A stretch of 64,000 bases of DNA, taken from assembly GCF_900009265.2 (NCBI RefSeq), contig NZ_LR735026.1, positions 546,498 through 610,497 on the forward strand, written 5' to 3'. Numbering within the stretch: position 1 is the first letter of the stretch; every line of letters begins with the position of its first letter. The notes beneath the pieces were generated by a model, which was not told the DNA's origin, did no database searches, and saw only the letters and a program-made list of their open reading frames with translations. The stretch comes from Planktothrix paucivesiculata PCC 9631. Its GTDB lineage: Bacteria > Cyanobacteriota > Cyanobacteriia > Cyanobacteriales > Microcoleaceae. Below, piece by piece: positions 54,809 through 62,647 of this stretch. Made by a program: the position numbers and the translations under genes.

Positions 54809-55558
54809 TTATAGTAAGCCGATGAGTGTGTTGGCTACATCATAATGTATGTCGGCTAACGTCTCTTGAAGGAGAGATGTGTATTCGTAGAATCTGGGAT
54901 GACTCCCAAAGCAACCGTGGAGTGTATTGCCATGAACAGACCAGTTCCGCAACCCATATAAAAGGGTAGGCATATCAAGAGAGTTAGCATTTCCTGCCTG
55001 TACAGCCTGCTGTATAGCCCTTGCAGTGCGTCCACGAATATTGCTTGGCAGGTATTTCCGATAGATAGCTTGTAGTGTTGAGACGGAATGGTAACTCGTG
55101 ATGGGTAGCGATGTTTCAATGGGTAGCCGTGTTTCAATTGGTGCGTTCAGCAGCAGATGAAGTGTCTCCAAGCGTGCTGCTGCATTTGGTGGCATAGCAC
55201 TTGTGTACAGAAGATGAAATGCTGAGTATTCACTCCCATCAGAGGGTGTTCCAAATAGAGACAGCAGTTCATCTCGTCGAGTGAATATTGCGTTAAGAGC
55301 AAACCATGAGAAGTTAAATCGTAAAATTTCAACAAACAAATCGCTACTTTTCGACTTATTTAAGTTCTTACCCATGTAATGAATGTTGTCCATCTCCGCC
55401 GCACGTCTTATCCACTCAGTCGCAACACCTATTCCAATAATTTGAGTTGAGAGCAATGGAGTAAGCCCTTGGGCTTCAATAGTTGTTTCTACTTTGTTGG
55501 CACACTGTGAATATAATTTACGTGCCTGTAAGAGGGTATCTCTGTGTGGTGGAATCAT
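54809..55558 (-). CDS. Hypothetical HEPN-like protein
   Basis: A 249-residue, mainly helical protein without a named family in my reading. Near the C-terminus LLYGLRNWSVHGN has the Rx4H pattern with Asn after the Arg, the signature of HEPN-fold RNases and abortive-infection proteins. The middle has a small repeat (PIETRLPIETSLPITS). It lies alone in the island with no visible nucleotidyltransferase partner. Function by motif only. Confidence 0.5.
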   Translation of the reverse strand: MIPPHRDTLLQARKLYSQCANKVETTIEAQGLTPLLSTQIIGIGVATEWIRRAAEMDNIHYMGKNLNKSKSSDLFVEILRFNFSWFALNAIFTRRDELLSLFGTPSDGSEYSAFHLLYTSAMPPNAAARLETLHLLLNAPIETRLPIETSLPITSYHSVSTLQAIYRKYLPSNIRGRTARAIQQAVQAGNANSLDMPTLLYGLRNWSVHGNTLHGCFGSHPRFYEYTSLLQETLADIHYDVANTLIGLL

Positions 55559-55820
55559 CGCGACGATTCAATTAGATATATGTCAATTATGTCTGTCTAA
55601 CTATACATTATACGGAAACTTTCCGCATAACAGACCTGATCGGAACGATATACGGAAAACTTCTGCATAAAACTCCCGAAATTGTATGTTCTAACCGCGC
55701 CAAAGCGGTTGCTATAATTCTGGATTGATGTCAATAATCCTATGGGGATAATCCGTTGTTGCGATTGGGTGCATCCTAAAGAGGCGTGAACGCCTCACTA
55801 CTAGGGTAGGGCAATTATCC
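55559..55820. repeat. 118-bp duplicated block and palindrome, DUF433-gene 5' remnant
   Basis: 55646-55763 repeats 57448-57565 with about nine differences. On the minus strand it contains ATGCAGAAGTTTTCCGTATA, the first codons (MQKFSVYR) of the DUF433 gene at 57033-57470, then diverges. It is a 5' remnant of a second copy of that gene plus its leader. An AGGCGTGAACGCCT palindrome with CACTACTAGGGTA follows at 55782-55807. Confidence 0.75.
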
Positions 55821-56150
55821 TTAATCCTCTGGCGCTTCACCAATCACCGGTTGCGAGGAATGCCGAATATGAAGAATACGAACTGTAGATGTCTCTTCAA
55901 AAACAGTAAACAAGATTCGATAAGAATTACGCCTTTGCCCATAGAGAAACTGCCGAATTTCCTGGCTAAAATACTCATTTTCTCTGGCAAGTGTACACCG
56001 CTTTGGCATCGTCGATAAAGATTCAATTGCCTTGAGTAGTCCGCTATACCATTGACTCGCTTGAGCAAGAGACGTGACCTGCGATAAATGCAGAAACGCG
56101 CTATCTGCTTCCGCTTCCGCTACACTTGAAATCTCAACGCGGTATGTCAT
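55821..56150 (-). CDS. RelE/ParE-family toxin
   Basis: A 109-residue protein: YRVEISSVAEAEADSAFLHLSQV, ASQWYSGLLKAIESLSTMPKRC, and RQFLYGQRRNSYRILFTVFE then VRILHIRHSSQP. This is the typical ParE/RelE fold with a basic C-terminus. It overlaps the antitoxin gene by ATGA. The antitoxin is a ribbon-helix-helix protein. The last codons (ED) and stop lie in a dispersed repeat. Confidence 0.87.
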   Translation of the reverse strand: MTYRVEISSVAEAEADSAFLHLSQVTSLAQASQWYSGLLKAIESLSTMPKRCTLARENEYFSQEIRQFLYGQRRNSYRILFTVFEETSTVRILHIRHSSQPVIGEAPED

Positions 56151-56395
56151 GCTGGCAAGTTGTACTTACGACGCTGTTCATCAGCAAATTCACTGAAAGA
56201 GCGGGAATTTCCTGCCTTAAAATCATCCAACCCTTGCTGAATACCTTTTATGGCTTCCTCCGAATCCTGTGCTTCCCACTTGAGGATATTTGCCAAAAGA
56301 TTGGCAGCAACTACGTTGATATCCTGCCCATCAAGCGCCGCTTTCTTGCGTAATTGTTCTTCTAATTCTGGAGATAGGTTAATTACAATCGTCAT
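56147..56395 (-). CDS. Ribbon-helix-helix antitoxin of the RelE/ParE pair
   Basis: An 82-residue protein: MTIVINLSPELEEQLRKKAALDGQ is the RHH DNA-binding arm, and the C-terminal acidic helix (SRSFSEFADEQRRKYNL) would bind the toxin. ATGA overlap with the toxin at 56147-56150. Autoregulation of the pair is expected for the family. Confidence 0.83.
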   Translation of the reverse strand: MTIVINLSPELEEQLRKKAALDGQDINVVAANLLANILKWEAQDSEEAIKGIQQGLDDFKAGNSRSFSEFADEQRRKYNLPA

Positions 56396-56673
56396 AAGAT
56401 TATTTCCTATAGCATTCGCTCCTCACCCATTATTTTAACAGGACTGCAAGAAATAAGCATATTTGAGGCTAAAGAAGTTACAACTCGAAGATATAAGCCT
56501 ACGGTTTTGGTTCCGCGCCAAAGCAGTTGCTATAATTCTGGCTTGATGTCAATAATCCTATGGGGATAATTCGTTATAAGGAAGATTTTTACCTGCCAAG
56601 TTAAGAGGCTTTATTGACATAATCTATCGGCGGTCGGCTCCATCAATTTGTTATACCGCGATCGCTACTGAGT
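56396..56673. repeat. Intergenic stretch with partial repeat copies
   Basis: 278 bp without a gene. 56513-56575 is a partial copy of the 118-bp block, and 56580-56617 is a 38-base relative of the left flank and start of the 71-bp repeat (two mismatches to 52918-52955). The two repeat families are fused here, showing that they moved or recombined together. Confidence 0.75.
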
Positions 56674-57024
56674 TTACAAGGGCAAGTACAGGACGATGCC
56701 TTTCCACTCGTCTTGTTCACTACAATCAATCAGTAGCAGCAATTCATCGATTACCTGCCTAACCGGCATCCGATCATTGATCACAAATAGCCCCGACATT
56801 TGCTGTCCCTGAGATAACCGCTCATAAGCAAAGTCTGGCATTGTTGCACGATCATGAGTTAAGAGAATGCGCCCATTGCTTGTGGCCCAATCTAGGATTT
56901 CTGGATCATCCACTTTTCGCAACCCAACATCCTGAACACGCAATAAGTCAAGGTCTGGTTGACGAAGAAACAATCCTCGCACGATATCGCCATTAAAATT
57001 TTCATCACTCAGCAACCTCAACAT
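56674..57024 (-). CDS. DUF5615 PIN-like protein (putative toxin)
   Basis: A 116-residue protein: MLRLLSDENFNGDIVRGL, VQDVGLRKVDDPEILDWATSN, GRILLTHDRATMPDF and a C-terminal LPL. This is the DUF5615 (Mut7-C-like PIN) family, which usually pairs with a DUF433 antitoxin. The SDEN, DD and THD acidic residues are those expected for a PIN metal site. It follows the DUF433 gene by 8 bp. Confidence 0.85.
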   Translation of the reverse strand: MLRLLSDENFNGDIVRGLFLRQPDLDLLRVQDVGLRKVDDPEILDWATSNGRILLTHDRATMPDFAYERLSQGQQMSGLFVINDRMPVRQVIDELLLLIDCSEQDEWKGIVLYLPL

Positions 57025-57032
57025 AACAAAGC

Positions 57033-57470
57033 TTAGGGAGTTTGTTGTGCTAAAAGTCTGGATCGAATCAGGCTCAGATCAGGCTGAATTTCTGAAAATC
57101 GTTGATGAACGGATTCTGCTAGCTGTTCGCGCTCGTTCAGATAGGATTCTATTTCTTGCTGATGCCTAAGATAATAACCAATTGTGATGTAAACGTCAGA
57201 CAGAGAAAGCGTTGAGTATCTTTGCACAATGGTTTCTGGAGAAGCACCATCCTGGAATCCTCGGATCACCAGTTCCAGGAGAACCCTTGAGTTACCAACC
57301 CGAATTGCTCCTGTTGCATCTTTTCTAAGTGGTGGGGACTCGCACTCCAAGACAAGACTCACAATTTTATCTCCATTAGGGACTACTATAGCAGGCTTTA
57401 AGTCAAAAGTATTAGTCCTAATTATACCTACTAATCCTGTGTCGTTACGATATACGGAAAACTTCTGCAT
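57033..57470 (-). CDS. DUF433 antitoxin-like protein
   Basis: A 145-residue protein. I start it at the ATG at 57470 (MQKFSVYRND), with GGGAG 5 bases upstream. A longer frame to 57500 exists. The C-terminal part FQDGASPETIVQRYSTLSLSDVYITIGYYLRHQQEIESYLN is the DUF433 HTH-like domain with its usual linker to the toxin-binding tail. It precedes the DUF5615 gene by 8 bp, so the two form a typical VapBC-like module. Its leader and first codons are duplicated at 55646. Confidence 0.83.
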   Translation of the reverse strand: MQKFSVYRNDTGLVGIIRTNTFDLKPAIVVPNGDKIVSLVLECESPPLRKDATGAIRVGNSRVLLELVIRGFQDGASPETIVQRYSTLSLSDVYITIGYYLRHQQEIESYLNEREQLAESVHQRFSEIQPDLSLIRSRLLAQQTP

Positions 57471-57602
57471 AAAACTCCCGAAATTGTATGTCCTAACCAA
57501 GCAAAAGCGATCGCTATAATTCTGGATTGATGTTAATAATCCTATGGGGATAATCCGTTGTTGCGCTTCAGCGCTTCCTAGAGAGCCCTAAAGGGCTCAC
57601 TA
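57448..57602. repeat. 118-bp block, intact copy, and palindromes
   Basis: 57448-57565 matches 55646-55763. GCGCTTCAGCGC (57563-57574) and GAGCCCTAAAGGGCTCACTAC (57583-57603) follow. The last overlaps the 3' end of the MoxR gene, supplying its stop and final residues. Confidence 0.8.
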
Positions 57603-58511
57603 CTAGGGTATGGCAATTGTCCTTAATAATTGTTCAATAATTGTTTTTGCCCGCCTTCCACCCGCCGGAATTAAACGATGGGATAAGACGTGGGGCGCTA
57701 GGTATTTGACATCATCCGGTGTGCCATAATCTCTACCCAATAAAAATGCTAAGGCTTGAGTCGCTCGATGTAAAGAAATTGCACCGCGAGGACTTACCCC
57801 TAAAGTGATTTCATCTGATTCTCTTGTAGCTCTAACTAAATTTAGAATATATTGTTGTAACGAGGTTTCAATCTTAATTTGACGACACCAATTTTGAATT
57901 TCTAATACCTCATCCTGAGAAATACAAGGTTCTAAATCATCTACCGTTATTCCCTCCGATAACCGTTGTAACATTTGCAATTCTTCCGCTTCGGTGGGAT
58001 ATCCTAAAGTTAGGGATAATAAGAATCTATCCATTTGGGCTTCAGGTAGGGGAAAGGTTCCTTGATATTCAATGGGGTTTTGAGTTGCTATGACAAAAAA
58101 CGGTTTGGGAACTAACCGAGAAACCCCATCAACAGTAACTTGTCTTTCTTCCATTACTTCTAATAATGCGGACTGGGTTCGAGGCGTCGCCCGGTTAATT
58201 TCATCGGTTAATAAAATATTAGTAAAAATCGGCCCGGGTAAAAATTCAAACTCTCCAGTACGGGGATTCCAAATATTCGTTCCGGTGATATCGGTGGGTA
58301 GTAAATCCGGTGTACATTGTATCCGATGAAACTGTCCTGCTATGGAACGGGCTAGGGATTTTGCGAGTAAGGTTTTACCGACACCTGGAACATCTTCTAG
58401 TAGTGCATGACCCCCTGCTAATAAAGCTACTAACGTCAGCCGAATAGCGTCTTCTTTGCCTACAATTGTCCGGCCTAAGTTGTCTTTTAGATGTTCAATT
58501 CGTTGTTTCAT
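57603..58511 (-). CDS. MoxR-family AAA+ ATPase
   Basis: A 302-residue ATPase with Walker A EDVPGVGKTLLA, Walker B LLTDEINRATPRTQSALLEVMEE, the sensor VIATQNPIEYQGTFPLPEAQMDRF and arginine-rich lid (GVSPRGAISLHRATQA). MoxR proteins act as chaperones for metal-cofactor or vWA partner proteins. Normally a vWA gene is adjacent, but none is here. The final residues (TIAIP) and stop come from a dispersed repeat that also follows the RelE-type gene. Confidence 0.92.
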   Translation of the reverse strand: MKQRIEHLKDNLGRTIVGKEDAIRLTLVALLAGGHALLEDVPGVGKTLLAKSLARSIAGQFHRIQCTPDLLPTDITGTNIWNPRTGEFEFLPGPIFTNILLTDEINRATPRTQSALLEVMEERQVTVDGVSRLVPKPFFVIATQNPIEYQGTFPLPEAQMDRFLLSLTLGYPTEAEELQMLQRLSEGITVDDLEPCISQDEVLEIQNWCRQIKIETSLQQYILNLVRATRESDEITLGVSPRGAISLHRATQALAFLLGRDYGTPDDVKYLAPHVLSHRLIPAGGRRAKTIIEQLLRTIAIP

Positions 58512-58575
58512 GGGATATTTTTATTGAGGGTAAGACAAAATGCAATTGTGTTAATTATAATCCTGGGTGAAAGAT

Positions 58576-58597
58576 AGACGCGCCGTGGCTAGTCTCT
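58576..58597. repeat. Degenerate AGACGCG-GTCTCT hairpin
   Basis: Related to the 29292-29315 hairpin, with a shorter stem. It lies between ribF's stop and the MoxR start and may end ribF transcription. Confidence 0.4.
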
Positions 58598-59657
58598 ACG
58601 TTGGGTCTAGTATTTCCTTGGCTTGTAAACAATCCGCCTTAATTTGAGTTTTGAGTGCCTCTAAAGAAGAGAATTTCTGTTCCGGTCGCAGGAATTCTTC
58701 TAGGCTAACATTTAAGGTTTTACCATATAAATCCCCCGACCAATCTAACAGATGAACCTCGACGGTGACGTTTTGACCTGCGACCGTTGGACGACAGCCA
58801 ATATTCATCACCCCCGGATGATTCACTAACCCAAAATTACCATCACTTGCCGTTTTGGTGAGTGATTTCATCCCCATTTCCGATACTTTTACCGCATAAA
58901 CCCCATACCGAGGTAAGAATTTTTCCGGGGGTAATTGTAAATTAGCTGTGGGAAATCCGATAGTTCGTCCCAACTGTTGACCCTGAACCACCGAGCCCAC
59001 TACATGATAGGATCTTCCTAATAATTGATTGGCTCGACTAATTGCCCCTTGTTCTAAGGAGGCACGAATTTCTGAACTGCTAATCCGTTCGCCATTTTCA
59101 CATAAATATAAAGGAACCGTTTGTACATTAATTCCGTAATTATCGGCAATTTTTTCTAAATCCTTAACAGTTCCAGCCCGTTTTTTTCCAAAATGAAAAT
59201 CAATTCCCACACTAATATAATGGGGTTGCAATTTTTTAATTAAAATCTTTTCCACAAATTCTACTGGAGATAAAGCCGCCATTTGTTGATCAAAAGGTAA
59301 CAAAACTAACTGTTTTACTCCCATTCTTTTTAACCATTCCGCTTTTTCATCTAGGGGAGTTAGTAACTTTTTGGGTTGACCTGTAAAAAATTCTTGAGGA
59401 TGGGGATGAAAGGTGACGACGGTACTATAACCCAGTTCCGATTCTCCTAAATTACTATCCAATAGAAATCTATCCCGCGTCAACTGGGCGACGGGGTTGG
59501 CTAAAAGCATCTCTGTCCGTTGTCGGGAATCAATTTGTGGCTGTCCATTTAAAATCGGCTGAATCACCTGTTGGTGGCCACGATGTAAGCCATCAAAGTT
59601 TCCTAAAGCAACGGCAGTGGGCGTTAATATGGTATCGAGCGATGATGTTATCCACAC
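58596..59657 (-). CDS. ribF: Bifunctional riboflavin kinase / FAD synthetase
   Basis: A 353-residue enzyme. The N-terminal FAD synthetase has VALGNFDGLHRGHQQVI (the nucleotidyltransferase HxGH-like motif) and YSTVVTFHPHPQEFF. The C-terminal kinase has GRTIGFPTANLQLPPEKFLPRYGVYAV (the PTAN Mg motif) and VNIGCRPT. It makes FMN and FAD. An insert at about 43-72 (NGQPQIDSRQRTEML) lengthens the N-terminal domain compared with the usual 310 residues. No FMN riboswitch was seen. Confidence 0.93.
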   Translation of the reverse strand: MWITSSLDTILTPTAVALGNFDGLHRGHQQVIQPILNGQPQIDSRQRTEMLLANPVAQLTRDRFLLDSNLGESELGYSTVVTFHPHPQEFFTGQPKKLLTPLDEKAEWLKRMGVKQLVLLPFDQQMAALSPVEFVEKILIKKLQPHYISVGIDFHFGKKRAGTVKDLEKIADNYGINVQTVPLYLCENGERISSSEIRASLEQGAISRANQLLGRSYHVVGSVVQGQQLGRTIGFPTANLQLPPEKFLPRYGVYAVKVSEMGMKSLTKTASDGNFGLVNHPGVMNIGCRPTVAGQNVTVEVHLLDWSGDLYGKTLNVSLEEFLRPEQKFSSLEALKTQIKADCLQAKEILDPT

Positions 59658-59739
59658 GCTTCACATTTTGACATAATTTGGAAATTTGCGATCGCCATTC
59701 TCAGAAAATCTGGTTAAATTAACCATAGAGTTAGTCTTC

Positions 59740-60621
59740 CTACAGTACAGCAGGACTAGAAATCGAAGGAGAACTTAACTGAATTGATAATCCTTCCCGG
59801 GCAATTAAACTATCAGGAAATCTTTCGGCGACTTGTTCCCCTATCCTATCCATAAAATCATCATTATGAAGGGGGTCATGGTGGAAAATAACTAACCGTT
59901 TAACATTGGCCGCTTTTGCTACCTTGACGGCTTCTTGCCAAGTAGAATGTCCCCAACCTACTTTACTGGTTTTTTCAGCATGATATTGTTCATCACTGTA
60001 GGTAGCATCGTAAATTAAAACATCAGCATTCCGAGCTAAAAATAACACATTTTCATCTAAGCGATCGGGAAAATGTTCCGTATCACTCACATAAGCCGCG
60101 GCATAATTCCGCCAATTCACTCGATATCCTACCGCTTCCCCCGGATGGTTTAATAAAGCTGTTTCAACAACAATATCATCGCTAATTTTAATCGACTTAC
60201 CCACATTAATATCAACAAACTTTAAATCTGCTCCCATAATTTGTAACGGAACCGGAAAATTAGGATGGAGCATTTGATCATTCAAACGATGCTGCACCGT
60301 TGAACCATCGGGGGCAATTGTACCATAGATATAAAAAGTATTAATTTTAATAAAAGCGGGAACAAAAAATGGAAATCCTTGAATATGATCCCAATGATAA
60401 TGACTAAAAAATAAATGCCCGGTTACAGGCATTTGAGACAGTAAAGATTGTCCCAGGACTCGTAAACCCGTACCTCCATCAAAAATTAACCGTTCTGAAC
60501 CCACTCGCATCTCAACACAGGGAGTATTTCCCCCGTAGCGGACTGTTTCCGAACCCGGACACGCGATACTCCCTCTTACTCCCCAAAAGTGAACCGTGAA
60601 CTGGTTTTGTAGATTAGACAT
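59740..60621 (-). CDS. MBL-fold metallo-hydrolase
   Basis: A 293-residue protein. VHFWGVRGSIACPGSETVRYGGNTPCVEM and LIFDGGTGLRVLG precede the zinc motif FFSHYHWDHIQGFPFF (HxHxDH), followed by YVSDTEHF and a later His (WGHSTWQEAVKV). It resembles the PhnP/RNase Z-type side of the family. Substrate is unclear, possibly cyclic nucleotide or phosphodiester. It stands alone and its 5' neighbour is divergent. Confidence 0.87.
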   Translation of the reverse strand: MSNLQNQFTVHFWGVRGSIACPGSETVRYGGNTPCVEMRVGSERLIFDGGTGLRVLGQSLLSQMPVTGHLFFSHYHWDHIQGFPFFVPAFIKINTFYIYGTIAPDGSTVQHRLNDQMLHPNFPVPLQIMGADLKFVDINVGKSIKISDDIVVETALLNHPGEAVGYRVNWRNYAAAYVSDTEHFPDRLDENVLFLARNADVLIYDATYSDEQYHAEKTSKVGWGHSTWQEAVKVAKAANVKRLVIFHHDPLHNDDFMDRIGEQVAERFPDSLIAREGLSIQLSSPSISSPAVL

Positions 60622-60842
60622 AGGTGTTAATTGCTAGTTGGAGTTAGGTGGATGAGTGGGTTAGGTTAATTATAATTAAGTTTTGGCTAGAAAACTTAAT
60701 CGGAACCGACAGAGATGCCAGTTGATCTTGTCTCAATATTAGCTAATGCAACAAAATGTCATAAACTGTCGATAACACCATTTTAATTTTAGAGCAAATT
60801 ATTAAGATCATCAAACACAAGACTTAACTTGGGATTGTCAGA

Positions 60843-61721
60843 ATGGATAAAGTCAGTAAAACCCTTGATCATCTTGAGCTAATTCGGATTAGCCTATTAA
60901 CCAACGGTCAGCAACTCCTGCATCAAGTTCAAACCCTATTATATTCTAGGGATATTGTGGTTAAGGGTTCTCAACCTTTTCTCCCTTTACCACTCAGGCT
61001 TAATCTGACCCGGGCTCAACCCGGTCAACGATTCCGCCACCGTCGATCTCAACGCTTGAGAAGTTGGTTATTTCTCCTAATTGTATGCGGAATTTGGGGC
61101 TGGTGGAATAGCCAACTTTTATTTTCAACCGCTTTGGCGATGGCGGTCATGGGTTGGGTATACCGTCTACGGGAACTTCCGATTAACTTTAGCCAATGGG
61201 ACTGGTATCAACACCTCGAAAAGTCTCAACGTCAATTTCTATTGGCGGTGGGAAGTGGGTTGAGTTCCGGGATATTTCTCTATATTTGTTTATCGATTTG
61301 GACAAGTTCCGAAAGTCCAGAAATGGCATTAACTGTAATTGGACAAAATTTAGGGATTTTAGGAATTTTGGGTTTAATGATAGGGCAATGGTATCAACAG
61401 AAATCCGATTCAGGTCAATCTAAACTTGACCAATGGTTAGGAGATTTAACCCAAGATAATAGTCTGAAACGCTTGATTGCTGTACGTCAAATTACCCAGT
61501 CTTTTCAAAAATTTCCCCAAGGTTCAGGAAATCAGCAGTTATTATTAGAAGCCCAACGTTGGCAACCGTTACCCACCCTCCCGTCTTTTCAAGGAATTGA
61601 TCAGACCCATATTATTGAGTATTTTCAGTTAATGTTATATCAGGAAAATGAACCCCTCGTCCGTAAAGCGTTATTGGAAGGGTTACAAATTCTGGAACAG
61701 AATCATGAATACTATTCTTAG
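60843..61721 (+). CDS. Membrane protein with helical C-terminal (armadillo-like) domain
   Basis: A 292-residue protein, not recognised. A cytosolic N-terminal 75 residues, then four hydrophobic segments (about 78-94 and 96-112, SWLFLLIVCGIWGWWNSQLL; 137-158, LLAVGSGLSSGIFLYICLSI; 172-190, LGILGILGLMIGQW). The C-terminal 95 residues are helical (LKRLIAVRQITQSFQKFP, LVRKALLEGLQIL), resembling one or two armadillo/HEAT units. Function unknown. Confidence 0.6.
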   Translation: MDKVSKTLDHLELIRISLLTNGQQLLHQVQTLLYSRDIVVKGSQPFLPLPLRLNLTRAQPGQRFRHRRSQRLRSWLFLLIVCGIWGWWNSQLLFSTALAMAVMGWVYRLRELPINFSQWDWYQHLEKSQRQFLLAVGSGLSSGIFLYICLSIWTSSESPEMALTVIGQNLGILGILGLMIGQWYQQKSDSGQSKLDQWLGDLTQDNSLKRLIAVRQITQSFQKFPQGSGNQQLLLEAQRWQPLPTLPSFQGIDQTHIIEYFQLMLYQENEPLVRKALLEGLQILEQNHEYYS

Positions 61722-61731
61722 AAATTAAATT

Positions 61732-62322
61732 TTAAAATTCAACTTTAAAATGATGTAAAATCAATTGACCATCAAAGGTTTCAAAAATCACTTTTTGAAT
61801 ATTAAAACCACTGAGTTTTAATTGAGCATGAGGGAAATTAAGGGCATCGGAACTAATATAATGGGAAACGCTCATTCTGGTTTCTGCTACTTTTTTGCCA
61901 TCGACATCATAGGCTGATAAAGCCGTGCCACTGGAACTGGTAATCATTCCACAGACTTTCTGAACGGGATATTTAAAGTTAATTTCTAGGTGTCCCCCTT
62001 TAGGTGCACCCATAATAACAGTTGTTGTGGGTTTAATCACAAAGGCGGGATTGGAAGGTTGGAGAGCGATTGCATTATTAAAGGTAATTCCCAACTGTTG
62101 AAACTGATTTTCAATGACTTCAAAACAATATAATTCTTCTAAGGCTAATCGGATTTTTGTTGCGGTTTTAACGGCAAACTTTTGCTCCCAATTCAGTTCT
62201 TCCCGTTGAGGATAAACCGTAATTTCAGCAGAATTGAACTCAGAATTAATAGGATTTTCTAATTCTGAGTGCCTGAGCACATCAACCGCCGGAAAGTCTT
62301 CGTCTATCATAAGGTTTTTCAT
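61732..62322 (-). CDS. Hypothetical beta-rich protein
   Basis: A 196-residue protein I do not recognise. A charged N-terminus is followed by an all-beta part (NPAFVIKPTTTVIMGAPKGG, HLEINFKYPVQKVCGMITSS, SAYDVDGKKVAETRMSV, KVIFETFDGQLILHHFKV), which looks like a jelly-roll or lectin-like sandwich. No signal peptide, so cytosolic by this reading. No neighbour explains it. Confidence 0.5.
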   Translation of the reverse strand: MKNLMIDEDFPAVDVLRHSELENPINSEFNSAEITVYPQREELNWEQKFAVKTATKIRLALEELYCFEVIENQFQQLGITFNNAIALQPSNPAFVIKPTTTVIMGAPKGGHLEINFKYPVQKVCGMITSSSGTALSAYDVDGKKVAETRMSVSHYISSDALNFPHAQLKLSGFNIQKVIFETFDGQLILHHFKVEF

Positions 62323-62647
62323 AATTACCCAAAGCCAAATTATTGATACGACAGGGTTGATTCGACCTTTCTGGTGTCAAACTGCTATCTTTTGGAAGGT
62401 TATCCAAAAAAAGATGGGCTTAACCCGCGAGGGGTATCACCCCCTATTATAAACAAGTGGAGAAAATTTGCAAACACTGGTCTAGGATTAACAAGATCCT
62501 ACAAAGGATTTGAGGGGGATTCGGGAAAGATTGGGCAGGGGGAGCAGGGGAGGCAGGGGGAGCAGGGGAGGTAAACTCTTTCTATTACCCATTACCCATT
62601 ACCCATTACCCATTCGTAATTCGTAATTATTTTTCAAGAGGTTAAAA
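62323..62647. repeat. Intergenic region with G-rich and TTACCCA tandem repeats
   Basis: 325 bp without a gene. It holds GGGCAGGGGGAGCAGGGGAG units in two copies (62533-62573), four TTACCCA heptamers (62585-62614) and a short TTCGTAA pair (62614-62628). The next gene starts 20 bp later, preceded by CAAGAGGTTAAA as ribosome binding site. Confidence 0.75.

Noticed and set aside
58512..60842. FMN riboswitch for ribF or other riboswitch
   Set aside because: No conserved RFN or other aptamer pattern in the leader sequences of ribF or the neighbouring genes.
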